A DNA stretch of 64,000 bases from NCBI GenBank assembly GCA_014381725.1, contig JACNLC010000045.1, positions 1 to 64,000 of the forward strand, read 5' to 3'. A program made the translations under genes and the position numbers. The stretch's first letter is position 1, and each line of letters begins with the position of its first letter. Below the pieces are notes generated by a model. The model did no database searches, was not told the origin of the DNA, and saw only the letters and a list, made by a program, of their open reading frames with translations. The DNA is from Fidelibacterota bacterium (GTDB taxonomy: Bacteria; Fidelibacterota; Marinisomatia; SCGC-AAA003-L08; JACNLC01). Shown piece after piece: positions 47,141 through 56,012 of the stretch.

Positions 47141-47536
47141 TTATTTTTCCACCAATGCAATAGCTTCTATTTCTACATTTGCACCTTTAGGGAGTGCAGA
47201 TACTTCAACAGCAGATCGAGCTGGAAGTTCATCTGTAAAATATACTGAGAATACTCTATTGAGAATGTCATAATTTTTCAAATCAGTCAAATATACCGTG
47301 ATTTTTACAATTTTATTCATTGAACTTCCACCGGCTTCGATAATTGCTTTGAGGTTGTCCATTGCTTGTCGAATTTCCGATGCAAAGTCATCTTGAACCA
47401 TCTCTCCAGTTTCGGGATTTATTGCAATCTGTCCTGAAGTGAAAATTAAGTTGTCGGTTTTGATTCCTGGAGAATAGGTTCCAATCGGTGTAGGAGAATC
47501 GTTTGTTGATATTACTTCGCGAATTTCATTCTTCAT
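47141..47536 (-). CDS. ridA: RidA-family enamine/imine deaminase
   Basis: 131 residues, the standard length. 'PIGTYSPGIKTDNLIFTSGQ', 'GSSMNKIVKITVYLTD' and 'PARSAVEVSALPKGANVEIE' contain the conserved arginine of active RidA and the surrounding cleft. It hydrolyses reactive 2-aminoacrylate made by PLP enzymes. Downstream gene: DUF5683 protein; upstream gene: ComEA-like protein, eight bases away. Confidence 0.94.
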   Translation of the reverse strand: MKNEIREVISTNDSPTPIGTYSPGIKTDNLIFTSGQIAINPETGEMVQDDFASEIRQAMDNLKAIIEAGGSSMNKIVKITVYLTDLKNYDILNRVFSVYFTDELPARSAVEVSALPKGANVEIEAIALVEK

Positions 47537-47544
47537 ATTTCACC

Positions 47545-47928
47545 TCATTCAAAAGTTATATATGGCAATATTTTTCTGAATTTCTTAGGTCCAATTCCAG
47601 ACACTTTCAATAAATCATCTAAATCCTTAAACCCACCCATCTCTTTTCTCTTCTCAATTATCCTTTTTGCAAGAACCGGTCCAACGCCAGGTAAATCAAC
47701 CATTTCAATTTCATCAGCTGTGTTAATGTTAATAGAATATTCCTCATTAGAATCTTTCTCAATGTTAGAATAAATTTTAGAAATTTCTTCCGATATCCCA
47801 ACAAGTCTAAGATTGTCAGAATTCCCATCGAACATATATTTTTTTGCAATTAATCCAATAATACCCACTACAAGCAGAGAAGACAATACCAAAATTATAC
47901 TTTTCTCTTGCTTAGTAAATATCTTCAT
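47545..47928 (-). CDS. ComEA-like membrane-anchored helix-hairpin-helix protein
   Basis: 127 residues. An N-terminal membrane helix (about 11-28, 'IILVLSSLLVVGIIGLIA') is followed by a linker and a ComEA-type double helix-hairpin-helix ('INTADEIEMVDLPGVGPVLA', 'GFKDLDDLLKVSGIGPKKFR'). Such proteins bind DNA non-specifically; ComEA receives incoming DNA for ComEC, which is encoded at 17-19 kb. A repair or housekeeping role is possible for small HhH proteins. Its start overlaps the dnaJ stop. Confidence 0.85.
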   Translation of the reverse strand: MKIFTKQEKSIILVLSSLLVVGIIGLIAKKYMFDGNSDNLRLVGISEEISKIYSNIEKDSNEEYSININTADEIEMVDLPGVGPVLAKRIIEKRKEMGGFKDLDDLLKVSGIGPKKFRKILPYITFE

Positions 47929-49031
47929 TAACTGAATTTTTCAAATTTTGGTTCAACTGGTAATTCTTGTTTCAAGGACTTTAGTAAATCTTTTACTTTT
48001 CCACTTAATTTTGATGGAGTTAGAATTTGGACTTTAACTAACAAATCTCCTTGTCTGTGACTATTCAATTCTGGAATCCCTTTACCTTTTAGTCGTAACA
48101 CTTGCCCTGATTTGATTCCTGCAGGTATTTTGAGTTTGACTTTTCCAGCAAGAGTTGGGATTTCTATTGTTTCACCAAAGACAGCTTGAGGATATTGTAT
48201 CCATGTCTCTAGCAAAATATTGTTTCCATCGCGAGTAAATAATTGATGTGTTTTCTCATCAAAATACACTATCAGATTACCCGGAATACTACCTTTAGGT
48301 CCGTGATTTCCCTCGTTTTGTTTTGTCATGTAATTTCCGGTAGAAACGCCTTGTGGAATTTCGATTTCAATAGTAGAAGTTTTCTTGACTCTACCGTCGC
48401 CACGGCACGAACGACATGGATTAGAAATAATTTCTCCACTTCCTTTACATTGATAACAGGGTTGAACATTAATAACTTGACCTAAAAATGACTGCTGAAC
48501 TTGGCGAACTTCACCATTTCCGTGGCAAGTAGGGCAAGTAGTTGGTTTTGTGCCTGGTCTAGCTCCACTTCCGTTGCAATCTCCACAAGCTTCTAATCGC
48601 TTTATTTTTACAGTTTTAGTTGTGCCTTTTTGGATTTCTTCTAAAGTTAGTCCTATAGATATTTTAAGGTCACTACCCTTTTGGTGGTACTGTCTCCCTT
48701 GAGTTCTTCTCCCGAAAATATCACCAAAACCACCTCCTGAAAAGATATCTCCAAAAGTACTAAAAATATCGTTTATGTCAGTAAAACCACCACCACCAAA
48801 TCCACTTGCATTTTCAAAACCAGAATGTCCAAACTGATTATATCTTGCTCTTTTATTATCATCCTTGAGAATTGAATATGCTTCAGCAGCTTCTTTGAAA
48901 TTCTTCTCAGCTTGTTCATCTTCTGGATTTTTATCAGGATGATATTTCATCGCTACTTTCCGATAAGCTTTTTTGATTTCATTACTGGAAGCATTCTTAT
49001 CAACACCTAATATCTCGTAATAATCTCTCAT
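47928..49031 (-). CDS. dnaJ: Chaperone DnaJ
   Basis: 367 residues, type I. J domain with 'HPD' ('MKYHPDKNPEDEQAEKNFKE'), a Gly/Phe region (about 75-110), four CxxCxGxG zinc repeats ('CGDCNGSG', 'CPTCHGNG', 'CYQCKGSG', 'CRSCRGDG'), and a C-terminal substrate domain. It delivers unfolded proteins to DnaK, which is not in the window. It overlaps grpE by four bases. Confidence 0.96.
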   Translation of the reverse strand: MRDYYEILGVDKNASSNEIKKAYRKVAMKYHPDKNPEDEQAEKNFKEAAEAYSILKDDNKRARYNQFGHSGFENASGFGGGGFTDINDIFSTFGDIFSGGGFGDIFGRRTQGRQYHQKGSDLKISIGLTLEEIQKGTTKTVKIKRLEACGDCNGSGARPGTKPTTCPTCHGNGEVRQVQQSFLGQVINVQPCYQCKGSGEIISNPCRSCRGDGRVKKTSTIEIEIPQGVSTGNYMTKQNEGNHGPKGSIPGNLIVYFDEKTHQLFTRDGNNILLETWIQYPQAVFGETIEIPTLAGKVKLKIPAGIKSGQVLRLKGKGIPELNSHRQGDLLVKVQILTPSKLSGKVKDLLKSLKQELPVEPKFEKFS

Positions 49032-49606
49032 TTGTTAACAATCGCTTTATTTACAATAACTTTAGCATGACGAATAATTTTATCATGATATTTATAACCT
49101 TTTTCAAATTCCTCTAAAATAATTCCATCTTCTTCTTCTGTTTCTTTGCTCATAAGAGCATCATGAAGTTCTGCATCAAATTTTTCACCTTTAGATTTAA
49201 AACCAACAATATCGTTTTTTGTTAATGTGATTTCGAACTTTTCTTTAACAAGCTTGATACCATCTAACAGTTTATTAAGATCTTTTGAGTTAGATGTTGA
49301 TTCAATTGTTCTCTGCAAATCGTCCATTATTGGCAGAATATCCTTAACTAATTTTTGTGCTGCATATTTGAGTAGATCGCTTTTCTCATTTATTGTGCGA
49401 CGCTTGTAATTATCAAACTCAGCAAGCAAACGAACATTTTTTTCTTTTAACAAATCTCGATCTTTGGTTAGTAAATTTAATTTATCATGGGTATCTTTAT
49501 TTTTTTTCTCAATTTTTTTTATAGAAATACTATCCTTAGACTTTTTGGACTTTAAATTATTTTTAACTTTAGATTTTGTGTCTTTGTTAGACTTTTTAAC
49601 TGTCAT
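49028..49606 (-). CDS. grpE: Nucleotide exchange factor GrpE
   Basis: 192 residues. A Lys/Ser-rich tail (1-35) and a long coiled coil (about 30-85, 'RDLLKEKNVRLLAEFDNYKR') lead to the beta domain ('ELHDALMSKETEEEDGIILE', 'GYKYHDKIIRHAKVIVNK'). It releases ADP from DnaK. The gene order grpE-dnaJ without hrcA or dnaK is seen here. I see no CIRCE element (TTAGCACTC-N9-GAGTGCTAA) in the 130 bases upstream. Confidence 0.94.
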   Translation of the reverse strand: MTVKKSNKDTKSKVKNNLKSKKSKDSISIKKIEKKNKDTHDKLNLLTKDRDLLKEKNVRLLAEFDNYKRRTINEKSDLLKYAAQKLVKDILPIMDDLQRTIESTSNSKDLNKLLDGIKLVKEKFEITLTKNDIVGFKSKGEKFDAELHDALMSKETEEEDGIILEEFEKGYKYHDKIIRHAKVIVNKAIVNK

Positions 49607-49736
49607 CTAATTTTTCCTTAATTTTTCAATATCAAATGTACAAATTACTTCTTAATAAAGATTCTAAATTTAATAAAATAGACTATTCTTAACCAAGAGA
49701 TGAGAGAGCCAACTGGAACATTTTGAATTAATTCAG

Positions 49737-50606
49737 TTATTTTAAGTATTTTGAAATTCCCCTGTAACTTCCAACTAGTCCCAAGAAAGTTCCAATACAT
49801 AAGTTTCCTGATATAATAAAATTAGGATTTATTAAATCAATTGGAACAAAAGGAGTTACGATATAATCCAATAGTGCTTTTAAAAGCCATAATATTCCTA
49901 TAGAAAATCCTGCGCCGATGAGTCCTTGATACACTCCTTCAAGAAGAAATGGGATTTTTATAAATATATTACTCGCACCTAAAAGATGAAGGGTTGCAAT
50001 ATTATCCTCTTTCGAATGTATAATAAGGCGAATTGTGTTTGATACTAAAATTACCGATACCAGAAATATTATAATTCCTGCAATGACACTACTTCCAAGA
50101 ACATTTTCAATGATTTTATCCACGCGAGCAATCATTCCTGATTGATATGTTGCTTGCTCAACTTTGGGAATTAATCTAATTTCGTTGACAATAGTTCGCA
50201 GTCCATTAGGATTACGCTGTTCAATTGATAGTTCAAATTTCCCACCCATTGGTAGTGGATTATACCCAATTATTTGTTCAACATCTTCGGTAAAGTACGA
50301 TTCAAATATTCGTGAAGCGTCATCTTTATCTACAAAACTGCCTTGTTCAATCCCATCAATAAGTAAAATCGAGTTAAAAACATTTAAGCTCTCTGAGCGA
50401 TCTAAATCAGTATCGAAAAACACATCAATTTGATACTGTTTTTTGAAATCATATGAAAACCCAACAAGATTGATATAACTGAAGTAAGAAATGCTAAATA
50501 TAACTAATGTAATTGTAATTGTAGCAGACGAAATCAACGCAGGTATTTTTGCCCTAAAGAGACCTCTTACACTCTCGTATATCAAAAAAATAGCTTTGCT
50601 GAACAT
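49737..50606 (-). CDS. ftsX: Cell division protein FtsX
   Basis: 289 residues. One membrane helix near the N-terminus (about 20-45), a periplasmic domain (about 50-165), then three helices ('SSVIAGIIIFLVSVILVSNT', 'GLIGAGFSIGILWLLKALLD', and the last near the C-terminus). It is the permease-like partner of FtsE, transmitting a signal across the inner membrane to cell-wall hydrolases during division. Its start overlaps the ftsE stop by one base. Confidence 0.93.
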   Translation of the reverse strand: MFSKAIFLIYESVRGLFRAKIPALISSATITITLVIFSISYFSYINLVGFSYDFKKQYQIDVFFDTDLDRSESLNVFNSILLIDGIEQGSFVDKDDASRIFESYFTEDVEQIIGYNPLPMGGKFELSIEQRNPNGLRTIVNEIRLIPKVEQATYQSGMIARVDKIIENVLGSSVIAGIIIFLVSVILVSNTIRLIIHSKEDNIATLHLLGASNIFIKIPFLLEGVYQGLIGAGFSIGILWLLKALLDYIVTPFVPIDLINPNFIISGNLCIGTFLGLVGSYRGISKYLK

Positions 50607-51253
50607 TATAATAAACGGCCTTTACTTAATTCCAAAAAATTCTTTTTTCTTGGTCGAACCAATGGAAAATTATGTGTACACATTAAAACTGAAGTTCCTG
50701 ACTTGGTTACCATTTCCATAATATCCAATATTTCATCAGAGATATTCAAATCAAGATTTCCAGTAGGTTCATCAGCAAGTATGATAATTGGATCTTTAAC
50801 CAAAGCTCTAGCAATTGAGACTCTTTGTTGTTCTCCCCCACTTAGTTGGTTAGGTAGTTCTTTCCATTTATCTACTAAGCCAACTTTATCAAGTGTATCG
50901 CGTACTTTCTGTACGATAATTTTTTTTGGTGTTCCAAGAATTCTCAAAGGAAGAGCAACATTTTCGAACAAAGTACGGTCTGGTAATAATTTGAAATCTT
51001 GGAATATCATACCAATTTTCCTTCTGTAATACGGAATTTGCCTTTGTTTTAGTTTTGTGATATCTTCACCATCAACAATAATCTTTCCATTTGAAATTTG
51101 AATATCATTGTAAATTGCTCGGAGGACTGTTGACTTTCCAGCTCCTGTTGGTCCCATGATAAATACCATTTCCCCACTTGGAATGTGAAAAGATAAATTG
51201 AATATCCCAACATCTTTAGAGTATGTTGCTGTTACATTTTCGAAACTAATCAT
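50606..51253 (-). CDS. ftsE: Cell division ATP-binding protein FtsE
   Basis: 215 residues. ABC ATPase with Walker A 'GPTGAGKSTVLRAI', Q-loop 'KIGMIFQDFKLLPDRTLFEN', signature 'LSGGEQQRVSIARALV', Walker B 'IIILADEPTGNLD' and the H-loop 'LMCTHNF'. Co-transcribed with ftsX. Complete and ordinary for the family. Confidence 0.95.
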   Translation of the reverse strand: MISFENVTATYSKDVGIFNLSFHIPSGEMVFIMGPTGAGKSTVLRAIYNDIQISNGKIIVDGEDITKLKQRQIPYYRRKIGMIFQDFKLLPDRTLFENVALPLRILGTPKKIIVQKVRDTLDKVGLVDKWKELPNQLSGGEQQRVSIARALVKDPIIILADEPTGNLDLNISDEILDIMEMVTKSGTSVLMCTHNFPLVRPRKKNFLELSKGRLL

Positions 51254-51321
51254 TGGGTAAAATTACTCAGATAAGGGGACATTAAACAACGAAAGATAAT
51301 TAGATATTTGGCAAAATATTA

Positions 51322-51351
51322 TTTCAGATTATTATCTCAAATAATCTGAAA
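51322..51351 (-). terminator. Hairpin after the propeller regulator gene
   Basis: Perfect 12-bp stem (TTTCAGATTATT with AATAATCTGAAA), loop of six, starting about 10 bases past the stop codon. The following minus-strand sequence is AT-rich (TAATATTTT) but not a pure T run, so the terminator call is probable and not certain. Confidence 0.65.
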
Positions 51352-51361
51352 GAGTCCTATT

Positions 51362-54226
51362 CTATTTTCTAAGATAAGATTGTGATTTGATAACTTGCAG
51401 TTTGTCGATTTTATAACATAGATCAATTGTATCTTTATTTGAAATTTCTTTTTCATGAGATAATATATAAGATGCAGCTATTTTAGCATTTTGAAGAAAC
51501 TCTCTTCGATAAGTTAATATCAACGGATTATCACTTTCTATAAGAAGACCTGAAGAGCCATGCAGAATAACAGCTTTTTGGTAAAACTCAACAGCTCTTG
51601 AAATACTCTGTTGCTTAACGAATTTTTCTCCTAATTTGAAACATTTTATAAAATCAAGAACATCACAATAAACAAAATTACTATCAAGATCTAGGATATA
51701 ATAACCATCATTTATAGAGATTACTTGACCATGTTTCTTTTTATCAAACACAGAACGAATTTTTGATATAGCTACATTACGCCTGTTTTTCTTCTGTGCT
51801 GATGTTCCTGTTGGCCAAAACTGTTTCATGACAATTGTCTGTTCTATTCCTTTTTCTTCTATTAGACTGTATAATACAATTAGTTCAAATAATGATCTAA
51901 TTTTGTTTGATTGAATAATTGTACTCGATAAAATATTACCTAAAACTCTAATACAAAATTTTTCTCTGAAAAAATAAAATTCAACTTTGCGCTTTAATTT
52001 TTCGTCCTGTCTTTTTCTAAATAATAAAACAAAATGCCAAGTTAAAAGTATTGTTAAAATTAGTAATCCAAAATAGAAAAATGGACTCTCAAAGATATTG
52101 AGACTTATTGAAAAGGATATTTCAACAATTTCACTTTGATTCTTAGGTGATAATCTTCCAACTACTTGGAATTTATATTGTCCACCTTTAAGACTACCAT
52201 ATACAGCTTCGTCTGATTCTGTCCATCGCCATTCATCTTCAAGTCCAAGCAATCTGATACCATACTCTATTGGATCTGATCGATTTAATAAAACCGACCC
52301 ATAATCAAAGTTAAATATCGAAGGTGATTCGCTAAATTTGATGCTCTCACTAAAATCAATATATTTTTGAGATTTCGTTGATAAAGAATGAATATAGACT
52401 TTTGGGCTTACATCAGACTCTTCTTCTGTCCCTAAATATTGCGATACTCCATCAATTGTTCCAATCCATACTGAACCTTTATGATCGATCGCGACTGCTC
52501 GTGCATTGGTTTCATTTCCTATCAATCCGTGTTTTTGAGTGAAATAGTGAAATTCACCATTTGACTTTTCGCATATAACTCCGTTATCCGTGCCATACCA
52601 AATATTGTTTTGAAAGTCTTCCTTTACAAAATATACTGTAAATAGAGAATCTACATTAGTTTGAGGTCTAATAAATTCATTACCAAATAATTGCCAAACT
52701 CCTTCATCCGAACCAATGATTATTTCACCATTTTCAAGAATTTCAAAATCATATATTTTAATACCGTTCAAATAAAATGAATCCCAAAAATTATTATTTT
52801 TTCTTGCAATATAGTTATCTGATGCTATCCACATATCACCAGAGGAATCAAACTCAATATCTTTAACAATATCTTCATCAAAGTTCTTCCCAAAATCATA
52901 TGGAGTCCAATTCCCATCAAAAGAATATTTTAATATGTTCGGATGATAATCTGTACCAACCCATAAATTTTCTTCGTTATCAAATTTAAGTGTATGAATT
53001 ATAGCACTTTTAGATAAAGACATCTCCGATTGATTGAACTGTTTTACGGTTTTTCTATCAGGACTAACATAATCTAAATACAAGTCAGTCCCTATAAACA
53101 AACCACCATTATTATCAATTTCTATTGCGTTGATAGATAAATTAGAAAGTTCCTTATTGAAGTCATGGTATTGCACCCCAGTATCAGAAATTTCAACAAT
53201 ACCATTATAAGTACCGACATAAGTTGTTTGATTATTAGTATCAGATTTCACTGACCAAATAATATTATCAGGAAGCCCGTTATCTGTTGTATAAGATTTG
53301 AAACTATTTTTTGTAACGAGATATAATCCTCCACCATCTGTTCCAATCCAATAATTGGATTCTTCATCAATAAATATCCTTCTGATAGCTGGAGATATTT
53401 TATCTGAAGATATTTTTTTAATGATCTCAAACTTTTCATCTAAAATATATATTCCGTCATAAAGTGTTCCCAGAATATAATTATTACCATTTTTAACAAT
53501 ATCAAAACAATTAATATCTAACATATTTTTAATCTTGGCACCATTTTCAGTAATAGCCAAATTGGTGACGGAGGGTACAATTAAAGTAGCTGATTCCGGA
53601 TTTAAATATGAATGAAACGATATTCCAATATCGTAGGGTAATTTCGTAATCTCATAGTTTAAGCCAATTTTATAATAACTAGATGATGAATAACAGACGA
53701 TTTTGTTTCTTTTATCATCCATAAATTCAATCATCAAACAATCTTCCTCATTTTCAATATTAAGATGATGTCTTTGTTTTGGATGTAAAATATCTAAAAA
53801 ATTGTAAACCCCATTGGAAGTTGCTACAAATATTTCATTTGAATCAATCAGTATATCAAAAACGACTTTATTCTTAACAAATGGACCAACTCCACCTGAT
53901 ATCTGTCCGTCAGATTGTACATCAATCCCAAAAAATCCATTATCTGTAGCAACCCAAACTCTGTTATTCTTATCAACTTGAACATCTCTTATTGAATTAC
54001 TTGAAAATACTGGGTGAGAGGATTTTGTATATTTTATAAATGCATCACCGTCGAATCTGTCCAGCCCTTTTCTGGTTCCTATCCACAAATAACCCATTTT
54101 ATCTTGGTTTATCGCCATAACCTGACTTTGGCTCAAACCATCATTTACAGAATATTTTTTTACTAGATATTCAGGTTGGCACCAAATCAGACTACAAATA
54201 ACACAAAGTTGTATAATTGATTTCAT
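51362..54226 (-). CDS. Membrane-spanning propeller regulator with SARP-like DNA-binding domain
   Basis: 954 residues. A signal peptide (about 1-17) is followed by a long two-component-regulator-type propeller (about 20-600; repeats such as 'MGYLWIGTRKGLDRFDG', 'NNRVWVATDNGFFGID', 'GSVWIGTIDGVSQY'), a Y_Y_Y Ig-like domain (about 640-712) and one membrane helix (about 715-736). The cytoplasmic part has no histidine kinase. It resembles SARP-type regulators: a winged helix (about 756-850, 'QFWPTGTSAQKKNRRNVAIS', 'VISINDGYYILDLDS') and a BTAD-like helical domain. It may sense an extracytoplasmic ligand and act on DNA from the membrane. It stands alone between ftsE and the exchanger. Confidence 0.85.
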   Translation of the reverse strand: MKSIIQLCVICSLIWCQPEYLVKKYSVNDGLSQSQVMAINQDKMGYLWIGTRKGLDRFDGDAFIKYTKSSHPVFSSNSIRDVQVDKNNRVWVATDNGFFGIDVQSDGQISGGVGPFVKNKVVFDILIDSNEIFVATSNGVYNFLDILHPKQRHHLNIENEEDCLMIEFMDDKRNKIVCYSSSSYYKIGLNYEITKLPYDIGISFHSYLNPESATLIVPSVTNLAITENGAKIKNMLDINCFDIVKNGNNYILGTLYDGIYILDEKFEIIKKISSDKISPAIRRIFIDEESNYWIGTDGGGLYLVTKNSFKSYTTDNGLPDNIIWSVKSDTNNQTTYVGTYNGIVEISDTGVQYHDFNKELSNLSINAIEIDNNGGLFIGTDLYLDYVSPDRKTVKQFNQSEMSLSKSAIIHTLKFDNEENLWVGTDYHPNILKYSFDGNWTPYDFGKNFDEDIVKDIEFDSSGDMWIASDNYIARKNNNFWDSFYLNGIKIYDFEILENGEIIIGSDEGVWQLFGNEFIRPQTNVDSLFTVYFVKEDFQNNIWYGTDNGVICEKSNGEFHYFTQKHGLIGNETNARAVAIDHKGSVWIGTIDGVSQYLGTEEESDVSPKVYIHSLSTKSQKYIDFSESIKFSESPSIFNFDYGSVLLNRSDPIEYGIRLLGLEDEWRWTESDEAVYGSLKGGQYKFQVVGRLSPKNQSEIVEISFSISLNIFESPFFYFGLLILTILLTWHFVLLFRKRQDEKLKRKVEFYFFREKFCIRVLGNILSSTIIQSNKIRSLFELIVLYSLIEEKGIEQTIVMKQFWPTGTSAQKKNRRNVAISKIRSVFDKKKHGQVISINDGYYILDLDSNFVYCDVLDFIKCFKLGEKFVKQQSISRAVEFYQKAVILHGSSGLLIESDNPLILTYRREFLQNAKIAASYILSHEKEISNKDTIDLCYKIDKLQVIKSQSYLRK

Positions 54227-54271
54227 AGTTATTTAAGTTTAATTCCTACAACGCATATAGTTTAAGATAGG

Positions 54272-54319
54272 AAAAGCGTGGCGAACAACTACTATTGTAA
54301 CAGTTTGCCACGCTTTTTT
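54272..54319. terminator. Bidirectional-looking terminator hairpin
   Basis: AAAAGCGTGGC (54272-54282) pairs with GCCACGCTTTT (54307-54317), with an inner AT-rich loop. TTTTTT follows on the + strand and TTTT on the minus strand. It lies between the regulator start and the exchanger gene, and would end leftward transcription from the exchanger. Confidence 0.75.
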
Positions 54320-54368
54320 CGTTTATAGGCAGGAGCAATAAATTTACTATTATCATATTTTAATTCCT

Positions 54369-54384
54369 GTAATAAATTTATTAC
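54369..54384. promoter_or_regulatory. Perfect 16-bp palindrome, candidate operator
   Basis: GTAATAAATTTATTAC is its own reverse complement. It lies about 145 bases upstream of the propeller regulator gene. A palindromic dimer site is plausible, including autoregulation, but AT-rich palindromes arise by chance in such DNA. Confidence 0.35.
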
Positions 54385-54516
54385 TGTTCCATTACGAGTT
54401 AGATTACAATTATTGGATATCTACAAATAATGTTAAAATATTATTTTTGAATACTATTCCTGTTATTAGACGAGGAATACTATCTTTTAACTAACTAATA
54501 CCGATTACTAAATGGA

Positions 54517-55455
54517 TTACGGAATGAGTGGATTTGATATTGTAAAATATATTGCAATGAAGTACAAAGATAATAAGAATAATCCAACAAATCTGTTGAG
54601 ACCGTTTTGAAGTTTAAGAAATAGTATCAATAAAATAGTTAGAAATACCATTATACCAGTATTTAAAGCAATTTCTGCAAACTCAAATTTAATTTCTCTA
54701 ACAAATAGGGTAATGCCCAATACTGCAAGAATATTAAATAAATTAGATCCGATAATATTCCCAACTGCAATTTCAGGTTTCCCCTTTGATGCAGCAACAA
54801 CAGAAGTAGCTAATTCAGGAAGTGAGGTTCCTAACGCAACCAAACTCATTCCAATCACAGCTGAAGATACACCAAATATTTCGGCAATTCTTATAGCTCC
54901 CATCAAAAACAGTTCTGAACCTAACCATAATCCGAGAACACCCAAAATAAGCAATACAACAACTTTTAATGGTAATGATTTGTTACTTTCTACATCATTA
55001 TAATTATTCTTTTTGAAAAGATAGAAACAAAATCCAAGCAATAAGAGAATGAAAATAATCCCTTCGATTCTAAACAAATATCCAGGAATCAAGAAAAAAG
55101 TAAACAATAATGTAACACCACCAAGAATGTATAAATCTTTTCTTGATTCCTTAAAATTGAAAATAATAGGAGTTATCAGAGCTGAAGTTCCTAGAACTAA
55201 ACCAATATTGGCGATATTTGAGCCAATTACATTACCAAGTACAATTCCTGTTTCTCCTCGCATATTAGCTGAAATACTAACAATTAATTCAGGTAAACTT
55301 GTTCCAAATGCAACAACTGTAATACCAATTACGACTGAAGATACACCGAATTTCTTAGCGATCTCCACCCCACTGCTTATCAAATATTCAGCACCAAAAT
55401 ACAATAGTCCAGCTCCAAGACTAAAAATAATAATGTTTTGTAATATATCCATCAT
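54517..55455 (-). CDS. Calcium/sodium antiporter (CaCA family)
   Basis: 312 residues, about ten membrane helices. The two alpha repeats are clear: 'VAFGTSLPELIVSISANM' with 'GNVIGSNIANIGLVLG', and 'VALGTSLPELATSVVAAS' with 'GNIIGSNLFNILAVLG'. The length fits bacterial YrbG-type exchangers. It moves Ca2+ out against Na+ (or K+). Its start overlaps the nadD stop by four bases. Start could be either of two adjacent ATG codons. Confidence 0.93.
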   Translation of the reverse strand: MMDILQNIIIFSLGAGLLYFGAEYLISSGVEIAKKFGVSSVVIGITVVAFGTSLPELIVSISANMRGETGIVLGNVIGSNIANIGLVLGTSALITPIIFNFKESRKDLYILGGVTLLFTFFLIPGYLFRIEGIIFILLLLGFCFYLFKKNNYNDVESNKSLPLKVVVLLILGVLGLWLGSELFLMGAIRIAEIFGVSSAVIGMSLVALGTSLPELATSVVAASKGKPEIAVGNIIGSNLFNILAVLGITLFVREIKFEFAEIALNTGIMVFLTILLILFLKLQNGLNRFVGLFLLSLYFIAIYFTISNPLIP

Positions 55456-56012
55456 AAGTATAATTGTTTTCTCTTTATAAAATTATAAACTTTATTATCT
55501 AAATATTTATGTACTTTTGTGTTATTTTGAGCTAACAATTTCCGTATTTCTGTTGATGATACAACAATCTTGAAATCTGGTATAATTTCTACTTTGTCCA
55601 AGTTGTTTTTTTCAATTCCATCTCGATTAAAACAAATTACTTTTACTCTTTTTAACAAACTATTTATTTTATACCATTCTTTAATTCTTTTCAATTGATC
55701 CAGACCAATAACCATAGTCAGCTCAGATTGTGGGTATTTTTCCTCTAAATGTTCAACAGTATGTAAAGTGTAGTTTGTTGAATTAGATTCAATTTCAAAT
55801 GTATCAATCTCAATTTTAGGATTACTTTTTGACATAATATCCAACATTGCAATTCTATCATTATTCGATGCAAAAGGTATATTTTCTTTATGTGGAGATT
55901 GTTTTGCTGGAATAAATAAGAATTTATCACAGTGAGGAATGCAATATTCCGCAATTCCTAAATGACCTAAATGAGGAGGGTCAAACGAACCACCTAAAAA
56001 ATATATTTTCAC
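55452..56012 (-). CDS. nadD: Nicotinate-nucleotide adenylyltransferase
   Basis: 186 residues. Nucleotidyltransferase motif 'FLGGSFDPPHLGHLGIAEYC' (5-24) with the (H/T)xGH pair. It also has 'FIPAKQSPHK', typical of NadD, and the C-terminal 'VSSTEIRKLL' (ISSTxIR). It adenylates nicotinate mononucleotide to deamido-NAD+, feeding NadE at 19.5 kb. It overlaps bamD upstream and the antiporter downstream by four bases each. Confidence 0.95.
   Translation of the reverse strand: MKIYFLGGSFDPPHLGHLGIAEYCIPHCDKFLFIPAKQSPHKENIPFASNNDRIAMLDIMSKSNPKIEIDTFEIESNSTNYTLHTVEHLEEKYPQSELTMVIGLDQLKRIKEWYKINSLLKRVKVICFNRDGIEKNNLDKVEIIPDFKIVVSSTEIRKLLAQNNTKVHKYLDNKVYNFIKRKQLYL

Noticed and set aside
49607-49736. 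Search for a CIRCE heat-shock element before grpE
   Set aside because: No TTAGCACTC/GAGTGCTAA pair is present; heat control, if any, must work differently.
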